DNA of 64,000 bases, taken from assembly GCF_019578655.1 (NCBI RefSeq), contig NC_063258.1, positions 3,038,001-3,102,000 on the forward strand, written 5' to 3'. This document shows, piece by piece, positions 12,471 through 23,800 of this stretch. Made by a program: the position numbers and the translations under genes. Under the pieces are notes generated by a model. That model was not told the origin of the DNA. It was given only the letters and a program-made list of their open reading frames with translations, and ran no database searches. This stretch comes from Ricinus communis (Eukaryota > Streptophyta > Magnoliopsida > Malpighiales > Euphorbiaceae). Each line of letters starts with the position of its first letter. Within the stretch, counting starts at the first letter, position 1.

Positions 12471-15400
12471 TCTGGAAATTAAAATAACATTTTAAAAGTA
12501 TATTTTATACACATAATATATGAAAAATATATACTTTTACCTTACTTAAGTTTAATTGTCTATTTTCAGGTAATATTAGCTAAGAGAGAAAAATGTAGAG
12601 AAAAATACTAAAAAATGAGCTTAATTGGACATGTTCGTGTCGAGATACAAAATTAAGATGCATGGTGTCACGACCCGATATGTGGGCCTGTGACCGGCAC
12701 TAGGGAATGGGTAGGCTTAAGGCCACCGATTCCCGTAGTAAGCCTTACTAACCGATAATTCAATAAAATGCTTATAATAATATAATATTAATCATGACTG
12801 ACGTGCGATACATAAATCTAACTGGTCTGTGATAACATTTCATGTCCATTAAGGACTAAAAAAATCATAACAAATCAAAATAGTCTACAGCGGAAGGTTT
12901 AGAGTATAAAATAACTAAAAATAGGAAATTATAGATTATTTACAATAAGCCCGATGAAGAAAGAAATCGGGCTGTTAAAATGCAGGATGGCAAAGAACTC
13001 TAACTATCACTTGAAAAATAAAATTGAGACTGTCAATCTCTAGAGTGAGTTAAAATCAAATAATCCTGTAACTATTGTAGTCTCATCAATAAAATAATAT
13101 TTATTAACTCGATTTATCATGGCATTATATATCAAATACGTGTCATACCATAATTTAGAAATAAAATACATTTAAAGATTTATGGGACGAGTGGCTCAGC
13201 AGAACCCTAAACCAAAACGCTAATAGCCTTTCAGCTCTCTTATTCTAATAGGTCTGGCGCCCAGAGAGCGAAGCTCAACTAGGATCCTTACATTCAGCCT
13301 AGACACTTGTTCCCCAATTAAGCAGGTGCCGAGAGAGCATTGCTCGACCATAGACCTTTCTCCGGCAGCAAACTTTTATAACCTAGAGAGTTATAATCGA
13401 CCAGGGCAAAATCCACAAATAACCTTTGTTACATGTTTCTGATTATTACTGATGCGCACGCAGTCTTGATGCAACCCGTCACGTGGCATGTTCTACAGTC
13501 ACCTCATCTCACAGTCATAATCATAACATATATATAAAAAGAAATCATAAATAGACTATTCATAGGTAACACAATTTATTTGATTACATATTGAGAAATA
13601 GAGTTTAGTAATATCGGGTAAAGCAAACATGCAAAATATCTATAAAGATAATAATAACAGTATTAAAATAACATTATTAAAATATCGTAAATAATGATAA
13701 TGATACTCATACATAACATTAAACATTAAATATTGAATGAAATCTAGACATGCCAAAGTACAATTATTATATGACTTTAAATCACAGTTCTATCGCGCTC
13801 TGCAGTCTGCTCTAACGCCTCGGGTGGAGCTAGCGGGATGGACGAATTATTATTCACTAAAAAACTCGGTTAATAGACATTCTTAAATTTTCCTAGGCCT
13901 AGACCTCTAGATTAGACTGCCTAAAATTATTTTAGACTCGAGAATTCTGTCGAAAATTCGGCAGAGCCTCCCCTAAATTATGGACATTTACTCCCCTTAC
14001 AACGGGTCCAGAACTTGCTAGAAACACTTTAAATATTCTGCGATTAATTTAACGGGAGTCAGGCCACCAAAATTGCATTATGTTTCTTGACTCCGCAACA
14101 CAACACAATCACAATTAATTAAATCCAACTAATTTTTAAATTATCCATCATTGATAATTAATAGCCATAATATTTTTCTAGAATTACAACATAATTTATA
14201 GGGTCTAAATAAAATTATACCGAGTCGAAATTGTAATATTTCGCGTGTCCGGAAAGTACCATGGTCCAGAAGCCGGTCCTACCAACAGTGTCAAAATTCG
14301 AATCCAGAAGCGCCTATGTGAAGCTTGAGTTGTAGGAGTCCGAAAACATGACAGTTTCGGCCGGAAACTCACCGGAAGGCACCAGATTGGGGCCGGAAAG
14401 GGTCTACTCCAGTGAAGCCCCTCTAAAGCTGCCGGTGGAGGAAATCAACGAGGAGACTTGCTTTGGGGTGATGAGGAGTCCGAATCCAGCATCGGATTGC
14501 CGAAAGGATGTCGGCAGGAGCCCGAATCGACGACGGCAGCCTCTTTCGTCCTTCGTCGGCGTCGCGCGGAAGGGAGGGAGAAGGTTTGAAGGCTGTGCAG
14601 CAGCGGGAGGAAGGAAAAGAAAGATGCGCGGCGGTGGCAACAGCTCGACGACACGTAGGTGGGCGGGGGAGAGGGCAATTGGCAAGGAGAAGGGAAAAGG
14701 GGGAGGGGAAGGAGGAAGGGGAAGAAAGGAAAAGAAGGAGAGGGGGGAAAAGGGAAGGAAAGAAAAAGGAAATTATTTATTTATTTATTTATTTATTATT
14801 ATTATTATTATTAATTTTATTATTTATTTTAAATCCTGGATATTACACATGGACTACGATTTGCAAGGCCTGGCCGAAAATTACAAGGCCCAAGAAATGA
14901 ATTTTAGTTATTTTGTATAAGTATTAGAATCTATATTAAGAGTTATTATGAGATAATCTTTAGTGGAGATAAGACACTTATAGTCTTATATATTAAATGA
15001 TTTATATTGAGTATATAGATCTCTAGGGAAACTTATTTAGAGAATGACTCTTCTTTATATAATATCTCTACAAGTCTAATTCTAAAAAGGGGAGGAGAGC
15101 TTTCTCCTATCCGCTCTCTGTATCTATCCACCATTATTTTCTCTATAGTTCTTCTATAAACAGTTTAATTTAGTTTTCATTACTTTTTTTAAGATCTAAG
15201 GAGCTTTTCAAGAAGTGGACAGTGATGATCAATCATCTTCCTACTTGAAAAAATTCCGGATCTAGAGGGAACTTTTATTTTATTGTTTTATGTCTTTCTA
15301 TTTAATATCATGATCATTTGGTTAAATATGTTAGGCTACTTTTCATAAGTGTTTAATTTAGCCTTTTCACTTTTGTATGAACTTTATTATCTATTTATTT

Positions 15401-15917
15401 AATGAATAATTTCTTTACCTTCATATCTTTTTTAATTTTAATTATTATTGTTAGTTCACCATCATATTAATTTAGCAATAGTAATTGTTATGAACATATT
15501 TAGATTGAATGTATTAGAGACACCAACTTTGCTTCAATCTATGTAGGTATAAGAAACTTTAGTTGCATCATTAGTTTGAGTGACTAAAGGAAAAGACACA
15601 TCACCGTCTCATTCATTAGATCCAGGCTTAAAATAAAACAAAGAGATTACTAAGTAAATTGATAGGCTAAATATTGTTTTTTAGCATATAGTTTAAGGCA
15701 TTGCATATCTATTTATTGTTTGGTTAATTTATTTTACGAATATTATTCTCTCAAAATACTGATTTAGAGTGTTTGGATTTACTTTTATTATTTTGTGTTG
15801 ATAATTAGTCTTTATAACAAGTGGCCTCATAGTTCTTTGAGAGATCGACCTCGTAGTGAACTTACTCTTACTATAGAAACGGTTCGTGCACTTGTGAGTA
15901 CTAACTTAGACACATCA
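12470..15917 (+). mobile_element. A1 5' LTR (Athila-like), interrupted by T3
   Basis: This segment, without T3 and one TSD copy, aligns along its length with the 3' LTR at 20812-22199. Shared landmarks include GAGCTTAATTGGACATGTTC, GTATTAGAGACACCAACTTT and the end ...ACACATCA followed by the primer site. The left edge is uncertain: alignable text begins near 12470-12500 and the two copies differ in A/T-rich expansions there. A clean TSD matching the bases after the 3' LTR was not found. The two LTRs differ by many substitutions, mostly transitions, so the insertion is old. Confidence 0.75.
12666..14847 (-). mobile_element. T3: solo LTR of the Tekay/Del-like family nested in A1 5' LTR
   Basis: A 2182-bp unit starts TGTCACGACCC and ends GGATATTACA on the plus strand, inverted relative to T1. 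Perfect TSDs CATGG (12661-12665 and 14848-14852) mark the insertion. At the homologous site of the A1 3' LTR (near 21077) CATGG occurs once, an internal empty-site control. T3 is shorter than T1 and T2, so it carries internal deletions. An (ATTT)n/(ATT)n microsatellite lies at about 14773-14812. The 190-codon plus-strand ORF beginning at 14348 runs out of T3 into A1 DNA and is fortuitous. Confidence 0.93.
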
Positions 15918-15923
15918 AGTTTT

Positions 15924-15941
15924 TAGCGTCGTTGCTAGGGA
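15924..15941 (+). promoter_or_regulatory. A1 primer-binding site, tRNA-Asp type, decayed
   Basis: TAGCGTCGTTGCTAGGGA lies 6 bp after the LTR end. It matches TGGCGCCGTTGCCGGGGA, the complement of the 3' end of plant tRNA-Asp, at 14 of 18 positions. All four differences are C-to-T or G-to-A, as expected from deamination of methylated cytosine. Confidence 0.85.
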
Positions 15942-16067
15942 ACTATGTCCAAATTTTCTAATATTGATTGATTGTCAAAAGTTTCTTGTGTTTTGTGTTT
16001 TATGTTCTATTTATGTGTTTTTTTTTTTGTTTTTAAGTTTTTAAATTTCAATTTTTTTTTATTTTGT

Positions 16068-17563
16068 ATGCAAAGAAGAAAAACTAAATCAAGTGATTCA
16101 TCAATTCAAAAGATTGAAGAAGAATCAAAAGAAGGAGTTGAAATCATGACAAATCTACTACGAGAACTAAGAGCTGAAACGTAAATGGCTATGAAAGATT
16201 ATGCACGGCCTATAATTCATGTATATTTCTAGGTAATACATCTAGAAATTATGAACTCAAGAACATTCATTTTAATATGCTTCCTTCATTCTATGGTATG
16301 CCTAGTAAAGATGTATTAACATTTATTAGAGAATTTTATGTTGTTGTTCATATTTTTCCATTATCTAGACTTAATGAGGATCAACTAAGAATTATGTGTT
16401 TCCCTTATTCATTGAAAAAAAAAAAGCAAATGCTTAGTTAATGACCTTACCTCCTAATTCATTGAAAACTTGGGATGAAGTTTATCAAAATCTTATGAGT
16501 AGATTTTACTCACATCAAAAGACCAAAGAATTAAGAGTTTAAATTTTTAATTTTTATCAAAAGGATATTGAGTCTTTTCGTGAAGCATGGGATCACTTCA
16601 AATCACTTTTATTGCAATGCCCATACCATGCATACCCACTTCTAATAACCAACAAATTATTTTATGATGGATTGATACAACAATATCAATGTATGGTTGA
16701 TAGTGCAGCTGGGAGTGCTATGTTAGAAATGACAGTTGATGAGTTTTATGACATCTTTTAGATGTTAAGAGCCAATTCTCAACAAAAAAGTGTGAGGAAA
16801 AAAAGAGTAGGAGTTAATGAAGTAGTAGCTAGTAATGAGATGGTCATACAATTGTTGAATTGACTAAGAAAGTTAAGATGCTTGCTTTAACTAAAAATGT
16901 ACTAAATAATGAGATATGTGATATTTGTGGTATTTATGGTCATGGTGTTAATATTTGTTCATCTTTTAATAATTATAGAGGAAATATGTATGACAAAGCA
17001 AATATGGTGGATTCTTACCAACTCAGGCAACCTATGAATGATCCTTATTCCAACATATATAACTAAGGTTAGAGAAATTATCCAAATTTTTCTTGCAGAT
17101 ATAATGAACAAAACCCACCACAAACATTAAGGAACCTAAATCAACTTTATTACCAAGACCAATATTTTCAATTCCAAAGGAACTCAAATCATTCCTTTCA
17201 ATATCAAGAACAAACTCTTCAATCTAATGAGCAAGAAAGTCTAGTTTGGAGGAAACACTTCAATCATTTATGATGGCTTTTTATGATAGGATCGAGTGGA
17301 ATGAGAAAAAGACAGATTTTATTGAGGCTTCAATGAAACATTTAGAAGCTCTAATGGGACAAATTGTTGAAGCTATTCAAGAGCTCAAGAAAGAGAAATT
17401 ATCAAGTCAACCTGAACAAACTAATTATATTGCCACTATTAGAAAAAGTGAGGTTGTTGATAATAGAATTGATATGGGAACTAAAGATAATACTTCTTCT
17501 TATATAAGTAAACCTAAAGATGATGAATTAGTAGAAATACAAATCAATGAGGAGAGCATGTAA
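16068..17563 (+). pseudogene. A1 gag (capsid and nucleocapsid), degenerate
   Basis: The likely start is the ATG at 16068 (MQRRKTKSSDSS). Downstream the reading frame is broken by stops and at least one frameshift, but capsid-type text of the Athila gag group remains: WDHFKSLLLQCP, then LFYDGLIQQYQCMVDSAAGSA. This corresponds to the retrotransposon gag domain that builds the virus-like particle. A zinc knuckle of the CX2CX4HX4C type is intact at 16917-16958 (CDICGIYGHGVNIC) and would bind RNA. A Lys/Glu-rich stretch to the stop at 17563 matches the acidic, coiled region before protease. No full-length protein can be made. Confidence 0.85.
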
Positions 17564-17849
17564 AAGAAAGAAAAAGTAGAGCCTAATCTTAGGCTTGAGA
17601 AGGAAAAAAATGAAGCATTTTTTGGACCTGAATTTCATAAGGCGGCTCAGCCTTATAGGCCATTTATTCCCTTTTCCAACCGACTAAAAGAGAGCAAGCT
17701 ATTTTAAAAAAATATTGAGATGCTCTCTAAAACTAATACTAATTTACCTTTATTGGATATTATCAAGAATAAGCCATTGTATGCAAAATTATTTAAAGCG
17801 CAACAAAAGGTGATATGCGAACAATTAAAAAGTATAAGTATTAAGTTCA

Positions 17850-18493
17850 GTGCTTCAACATCAGTTGCCTCTTAAAATGAAGGATCCTGGTAGCTTCACC
17901 ATTGATATTACAATGGGTAACAAAAAGATCACAAAAGCCATGTTAGATTCGGAAGCAAGCATCAACTTGATGCCTTATTTGATTTTTGAACAACTTGGCT
18001 TGGGAGAGTTGAGCCTACCACTATGTCTTTACAACTTACTGATAGATCATTAAAACATCCAAGAGGTATAGTGGAAAACTTGCTAGTTCAAGGAGGTAAG
18101 TTAATAATTCATGTTGATTTTATAGTGCTTGATATGAAAAACACACCAACAAGGGATAAAGAGCAAACTATATTTCTTAGTAAACCTTTTATGACAACTA
18201 CTAAAACTGTGATTGATGTGCATAATGAAAAACTTACTATGACAGTTTTAGGAGAAACTGTAGACTTTAAAATGTTTGATTCTTTAACTTTATCTCCTAA
18301 ATCTACTATTGATAAGCGTTTATATAATTATTTAAATTCTCTTGTTTATGAACAATTATATGATGACATTCCATTCTTAATTGATAAGAGCTTTTGTGAT
18401 ACTTTGGATGTTCGCATTAAAAGTATGAAGCCATACTTGCAAGGAATGACTTATGACCAAGTGGTGGAGTTCGTGGATGAATGCCCACCATGA
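17850..18493 (+). pseudogene. A1 aspartic protease domain, frameshifted
   Basis: The first frame (17850-18053) reads LKMKDPGSFTIDITMGN and reaches the active-site region LDSEASINLMP, where family members usually have D-x-G-A. The Gly is replaced by Glu, so the site is probably inactive. The second frame (18023-18493) continues with LTDRSLKHPRGIVENLLV and VDFIVLDMKNTP, the usual body of Athila-type proteases. Joining them needs a frame change around 18023-18053. The ORF ends at 18493 and nothing like reverse transcriptase follows, which is the striking feature of this element. Confidence 0.85.
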
Positions 18494-20811
18494 GCATAAT
18501 CAAGAATGTCTAGCTATAGACAATAAACTTAGCAATTGTATTTTATTTTTATACATTTAAGTTGTTTTTATTTTCTTTTTTCTTTTTTAGTATTTATGTT
18601 TACTTTATAGGACCATAAAGAAAAAGTGAGCATTTCTACCTTCTTTGATTCTCAAAGAGCAATATTTCTCAATGTGGTAACATGTCAATTTATTTGTTTA
18701 ATATTATGCTTTCATGTCTAATTGATCTTATTTTATTATGTAGATATTGTGTGCTTAGTGTAAAAATATTAAATTGATAGTTATTTAACTTTAGGTATGT
18801 TTTATTTTCTTGTAGGACTAGGAATTAGTTAATTTTTTTTAATATTAGTTATTTTTAATTCTAATGATTTTTTTAATTTTTAATTTTTGTTAGGTTCCAA
18901 TTTTTGTTTAAATTGTTAATATTTTTTTTTTTATTTTTAGGTAATTAAGTATTTATATTTCTTAAATTTTTTATTTAAATTTATATTTTTTATTATTTGT
19001 CATAAAAGTTAATTACAAGTGTTGAAAAAAATTAAAAAAATCAAAAAAGAAAAACTTGTGCGAGCTAAGTTGCAATAACTTAAAGTCGCATGGGCCCGTA
19101 GTAGAATCAACAGTAGTAGCACACGAGCCCGTAGAAGTATCAACGGCGGTGGGCAGGCTCATGAGCAATTCGATCATTGGAGCACCGAGCTGGGCGCAGG
19201 CATCGGTGGGGTGCGAAAGGCACGCAATGGGCGCGGACAGGCCTCCGGCATAGGCAGACGCGGCAGTAGCTTGACAACGCAATCCGCAAGGTGTGAAAAA
19301 TTCCAAATGGCGCTGAAAAATGCAAAATTTTGAGTTTTTGGCTATTTTTGGGCGAAAATTAAAATAATAAAATCCAAAAAAATTAGATTGTAATTATAAT
19401 AAAAAAATAGAGTTATTTTTAAGTTAAATCACTCTCTTTAAAAATTAAATATATATCCAGCTTCTCTACATAAATAGTCATATCATTGATTTAAGACTTT
19501 GTATTAGAATTTATTCTAGGATTCATTTTTATTTATTTTTATGTTCTAATTTTTAATTACCTTAAAATTTAATCTTCTTAGTTTATTTAAGATAGTTTAT
19601 TATTTTTAATTCTTCATTTCTTATTTCTTTTATGATTATCAATGATGTGTGTTCAAATATGCTTCTAAGGTGGGATTAATGGAGATTGGAATTCGAGTTC
19701 ATGGCTTTGTATGTAACATTGAGATCTAGAGGAGTGTTCTATTTTTTTTCTTCCCTTCTTGTTCTTTATTTTTATATATACAATGACATTGAGGACAATG
19801 TCAAATTTAATTGTGGTGGAGGGAAATATAATATTTCCTCAATTATATTTTCTATGCCATGAGAATTAGCAACTTTGGTTAATTTTTGTAAAATCTTAAT
19901 TTTTCTACTCAACTTTATGTTATTATTCTTTATAAGAGTTAATGAAAGAATGCCAGTATGCTAGGTTTCTTGAATTCTTGAGTTAGTTTTTAACATATTT
20001 ATGTGAACTTATGAGTTTATTTGCACTTAAATGATCAAATATCCATTCTTTGCATATGGACATGATGAATAGTTTGACAAATTTGAGTTGGGTATAATTA
20101 GAAGTGTATGGTTTAAATTATTATTTTTCTTATTATTAAATTGGTTTGCCTTAGTTTTGTGAGATATGATATAGGTAAAAAAAAGGCTCTAAGTTTAATA
20201 ATTCTACTTCACTTATTTTAGTTGCTTAGTAATCGAGAATCTCCAATGTCAATTTTTGCGTAAAAAGGCAACTGAGTTTATGAGTATGCAAAGCTTCTTA
20301 ATGTATGTTTTGTTGAGTAACCAGGTGCATTCATTATCCATGTTTGTATTTGCGTAAAAAACCTAACATCTCAAGAAAGAAAGAAATTCTTTAAGTATCA
20401 AGTTTAAATCTAAAGGGGTATAAGCAAACAAATAAAAAAAATAAAAGTAAAAGAGCTCGAAAGCAAGTGAAAAATATAAATATCTATTGATCTCTTGTTT
20501 GTGAATGAAGATTTTGCCTCTTGAATAAAGTTATGATGATTTGAGTTATGCATCATAATTGTATCCTTTGAAGATGAGTTAGACTATTTATTGTGAAACA
20601 GGTATGAAGAACTGGATGTTTGAATCTTTTGGTTAACAATAATTGATTTTACATTTTAAAGGAAATTTTGATGACTTAAGTTGTTCTTGTATTGACATGA
20701 TCTTTGTATATATGAGATTCTTTTGAATAATATCTTGAAGCTGAGTATGAATGTTTTTCATGATTCTTGCAAAGGTTAATTCCTAAGTTGCTATTTATTT
20801 GCAAAGGTATT
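18494..20811 (+). other. A1 internal 3' noncoding region, pol domains absent
   Basis: About 2.3 kb between the protease remnant and the 3' LTR. No RT, RNase H or integrase text is seen in any frame. A GC-richer island at about 19056-19300 stands out. ACATTGAGGACAATGTC (about 19788-19805), followed by the purine-rich GTGGTGGAGGGAAAT, is a landmark of Athila-type 3' regions. The last 1.1 kb is matched, inverted, by A2 (30044-31121 and the right half of 25850-26697), which shows this region is a stable part of the family. Confidence 0.7.
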
Positions 20812-22199
20812 TGATAGGTTCAAATTATATATATATAAATATATTAATAATATTATATATATATATATATATATATGTGGAAAATATATATATAATATAT
20901 TAGTGCTTTAATAGTATTTTTTATATACATAATATGTGGAAAATATATATTTTTATCTCACTTAAGGTTAATTGTCTATTCTGATGTAATATTAGCCAAG
21001 AGAGAAAAATGTAAAGAAAAATACTAAAAAAGGAGCTTAATTGGACATGTTCGTGTTAAGATCCAAAATTAAGATACATGGACTGCGGTTTGCAAGGTCT
21101 GGCTGAAAATTACAAGGCTCAATGAGGCATTTTAGTCATTTTGTATAATTATTAGGATTTATATTAAGAGTTATTATAGGATAATATTTGGTAGAGATAA
21201 GGATATCTATAGTTTTATCTATTAGATAGACTTATATTGAGTATAAACATCTCTAGGAAAATTTATTTAGAGGAAAACTCTTTTCTATATATATCTTTGC
21301 AAGTCTAATTCTAAAAGGGGAGGAGAGCTTTCTCTTATCCACTCTCTATATATGTCCACCATTATTTTCTCTACAGTTCTTTCATAAACACTTTAGTTTA
21401 GTTTTCATTACTCTTTTTATAATCTAAGGAGTATTTCAAGAAGTGGAGAGTGATGACCAATCATCTTTCTACCTAAAAATATTCTGGATCTAGAGGGAGC
21501 TTTTATTTTATTGTTTTATATCTTTCTATTTAATACCATGATCATTAGGTTAAATATGTTACTATTTTTCATAAGTCTTTAGTTTACCCTTTTTACTTTT
21601 GTATGAACATTGTTATTTATTTATTTAATGAATGATTTCTTTACCTTCATATCCTTATTAGTTTCAATTATTATTGTTAATTAACCATCATAATAATTTA
21701 GCAATAGTAATTGTTATGAACATATTTAGGTTGAATGTATTAGAGACACCAAATAGTAATTGTTATGAACATATTTAGGTTGAATGTATTAGAGACACCA
21801 ACTTTGCTTCAATCTATGTAGGTTTAAGAAAATTTAGTTGTATCATAGTTTGAGTGACTAAAGGAAAAGGCAAATCACCATTTTATTTATTAAATCTAGA
21901 CTTAAAGTAAAATAAAAGGATTACTAAGTAAATGGCTAGGCTAAATACTGTATTTTTAGCATATAGTTTAGATCATAAGCATTTGTATTGCATATTTATT
22001 TATTATTTAATTACTTTATTTTATGAATATTATTCTCTCAAAATATTGATTTAAAGTGTTTAGATTTATTTTTTATTATTTTATATTGATAATTAGTTTT
22101 TATAATAAATGGTCTCATAGTTTCTTGAAAGATCGAACTCGTAGTGAACTTATCTTTACTATAGTTCGTACATTTAGAAATACTAACTTAAATACATCA
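20812..22199 (+). mobile_element. A1 3' LTR (Athila-like)
   Basis: Starts TGATAGGTTCAAATTA and ends AATACATCA, 1388 bp. It aligns with the interrupted 5' LTR. An (AT)n-rich stretch near the start (about 20826-20875) and a 49-bp tandem duplication (21703-21800) are absent from the 5' copy. The start was placed at TGATAGG because A2 and A3 begin their LTRs with the same letters after a purine-rich tract. Confidence 0.8.
21703..21800 (+). repeat. 49-bp tandem duplication in A1 3' LTR
   Basis: The unit beginning AATAGTAATTGTTATGAACA occurs at 21703-21751 and again at 21752-21800. The 5' LTR has a single copy (about 15476-15525), so the duplication arose after integration. Confidence 0.9.
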
Positions 22200-22469
22200 A
22201 ATAAAAACTAAAAAATTGCAATTACTAATTTGCTACTCCTCATTATCACCTCTATCATTCCAAACACCAATACTACTAGACCAATTAATTCTTATTCCAA
22301 GTCAATCTCCTATATTTATAAATTGATTATATTGTTTATTCTTATTATATATGCCATATATACCAACCTTACCACTGCGCTCATCTGTTTCCTTTCACCG
22401 ATCGAAATTGAAATAAAAATATAACATACTAGTTGTACCTTTCACTATCTTTTAATCAAGAAAAAAATT
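22200..22469. other. AT-rich spacer
   Basis: Low-complexity AT-rich DNA after the A1 3' LTR. A 64-codon plus-strand ORF (22230-22424) is Ile/Thr/Asn-rich and looks like composition, not a gene. Confidence 0.5.
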
Positions 22470-22630
22470 AGCCTTATGAATGGAATCTTAAGTAGAGGGC
22501 TTAGCCCTCCTGCCTACCAATCAAAGAGGCTGAGAGTAAGCGTAAGCTCACCCGTAAGCTCTTCGAGCTTTTTCCGCCAGAAAGAGTAGAGAAGGGAAGA
22601 AGCGACTCGTCTACGAAGCTTTTAAAGAAT
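22470..22630. other. Short GC-rich insert, possibly mitochondrial
   Basis: About 160 bp close to 50% GC inside DNA that is roughly a quarter GC. Phrases such as GTAAGCTCACCCGTAAGCTC and GAAGAAGCGACTCGTCTACG resemble plant mitochondrial spacer sequence. No gene is visible. The origin is inferred from style only. Confidence 0.4.
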
Positions 22631-23400
22631 GAAAAGAATAAAATTACTAATTAAAATATTGCCCAACTTTTTTATAATTTCATTTTTTGAGTATATGGTG
22701 ACAGATAATTTTCTATAATTGATTTTTAATAAATAGGACTTTCATAAATAAAAATATAAGTGATTATATATTAAGTTGCAAAAAGAGTTCAATATTTAGT
22801 ACTCATAAAATTACATAGGTTAGAATAAGATTTGCTTGGTTAAAATAAAATATAACCATTAAAGTGTATTCCATAAATAAAGAGGCTTTATATAATTTTA
22901 AATTATTTATATAAGTCAAAATTATATAAATAAATTTCATAATTATCTAATATTAAACAATTAGATTTTAAAATAGAAATTATTAATTATAAAATTTATT
23001 TTATTATTTAATAACTAAATATTATATATAATTAGTTAATTTAAAATTTAATTATATTAATAATATTACTAAAATTAAATTAATATTAATGATTATATGT
23101 GTTTAATATATTATAAATCTACAATAAATTAATATGACTTTTTAATTGAAAGTTACAGAGGAAAAATAACATATTTTCTAAATTGGAAAAATATGCTTAT
23201 TTTTAATTAGTACAGTTAGAAAAATATATTTTATTTGTTTTCTAACTAAACAATACAAACTCGATAAGTATTGGGAAATAAAATATAATTTTTTGAATAA
23301 AGAAATCCCTTAATTAGACACCAAATTTTACTTATTTTCTGAATAAAGAATCTTCTCTCCAGTTTTCTTTTGCTAAAAAGTCCCTCCACTTGGTTTGACC
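22631..23400. other. AT-rich intergenic DNA upstream of the 23.5 kb gene
   Basis: Strongly AT-rich, with many short A/T palindromes. No element or gene is recognised. GC content rises only after about 23340, approaching the candidate promoter. Confidence 0.5.
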
Positions 23401-23415
23401 CTAAAATAAAGGTCG

Positions 23416-23504
23416 CACGTGTAGCGTTTTCCTCGTTGCATGTTTTCAAAGGCCACGAACTTTGTTTAGTAACGACCACGTATGTATCCTCAGTCCCTAT
23501 ATAT
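23416..23504 (+). promoter_or_regulatory. Candidate promoter: G-box/ABRE, RY motif and TATA-like box
   Basis: CACGTG (23416-23421, within GCACGTGTAG) is a G-box/ABA-response-type core. TGCATG (23437-23442, CATGCA on the other strand) is the RY core bound by B3 factors in seed genes. TATATAT at 23498-23504 is TATA-like. G-box plus RY is a known seed-maturation arrangement. The TATA lies only about 27-33 bases before the first ATG, which would leave almost no 5' UTR, so another start site is possible. Confidence 0.4.
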
Positions 23505-23530
23505 GTGCTCGGTCAGGTTGAACTGAGTTA

Positions 23531-23800
23531 ATGGAAGCAACAAAAGAGCAGCGTGCAGAGAGGGTAAAACAGGAGGACAGAGGAGAAGGGAAGAAAACCG
23601 GAGGACAAGAACAAGGGAAGAAGACGACGACAGAGAATGAAAGCATGATGAGGCCACCATGTGTTGATCCAGTAGCAAAGGTGTTGATACGTGAATCTAT
23701 CAGCAGCAATAGTAATAAGACAAAAGGTAGTGTTGAAGACGTTGATGATGTTCTTGTCTTTTCTAGATCTGTTCACAAGATTGATTCTTCTCTCGAGTGA
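23531..23800 (+). CDS. Small hydrophilic hypothetical protein, 89 aa
   Basis: An uninterrupted ORF begins at the first ATG after an upstream in-frame TGA (about 23519) and ends at TGA 23798-23800. The first 38 residues are dominated by Lys, Glu, Gln, Arg, Gly and Thr and should be disordered. The second half (MMRPPCVDPVAKVLIRES onward) is mixed and acidic, ending HKIDSSLE. There is no signal peptide or membrane segment. I do not recognise the family. The strongly hydrophilic start and the G-box plus RY motifs upstream would fit a late-embryogenesis-type or stress protein, but that is inference. If the TATA at 23498 is used, translation might begin at the Met-Met in the middle. It is the only ORF here outside transposons with gene-like composition and upstream motifs. 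Confidence 0.45.
   Translation: MEATKEQRAERVKQEDRGEGKKTGGQEQGKKTTTENESMMRPPCVDPVAKVLIRESISSNSNKTKGSVEDVDDVLVFSRSVHKIDSSLE

Noticed and set aside
19013..19325. Overlapping ORFs on both strands in the GC-rich island of A1
   Set aside because: Three frames are open at once, which reflects composition. No recognisable protein, and the region is noncoding in related elements.
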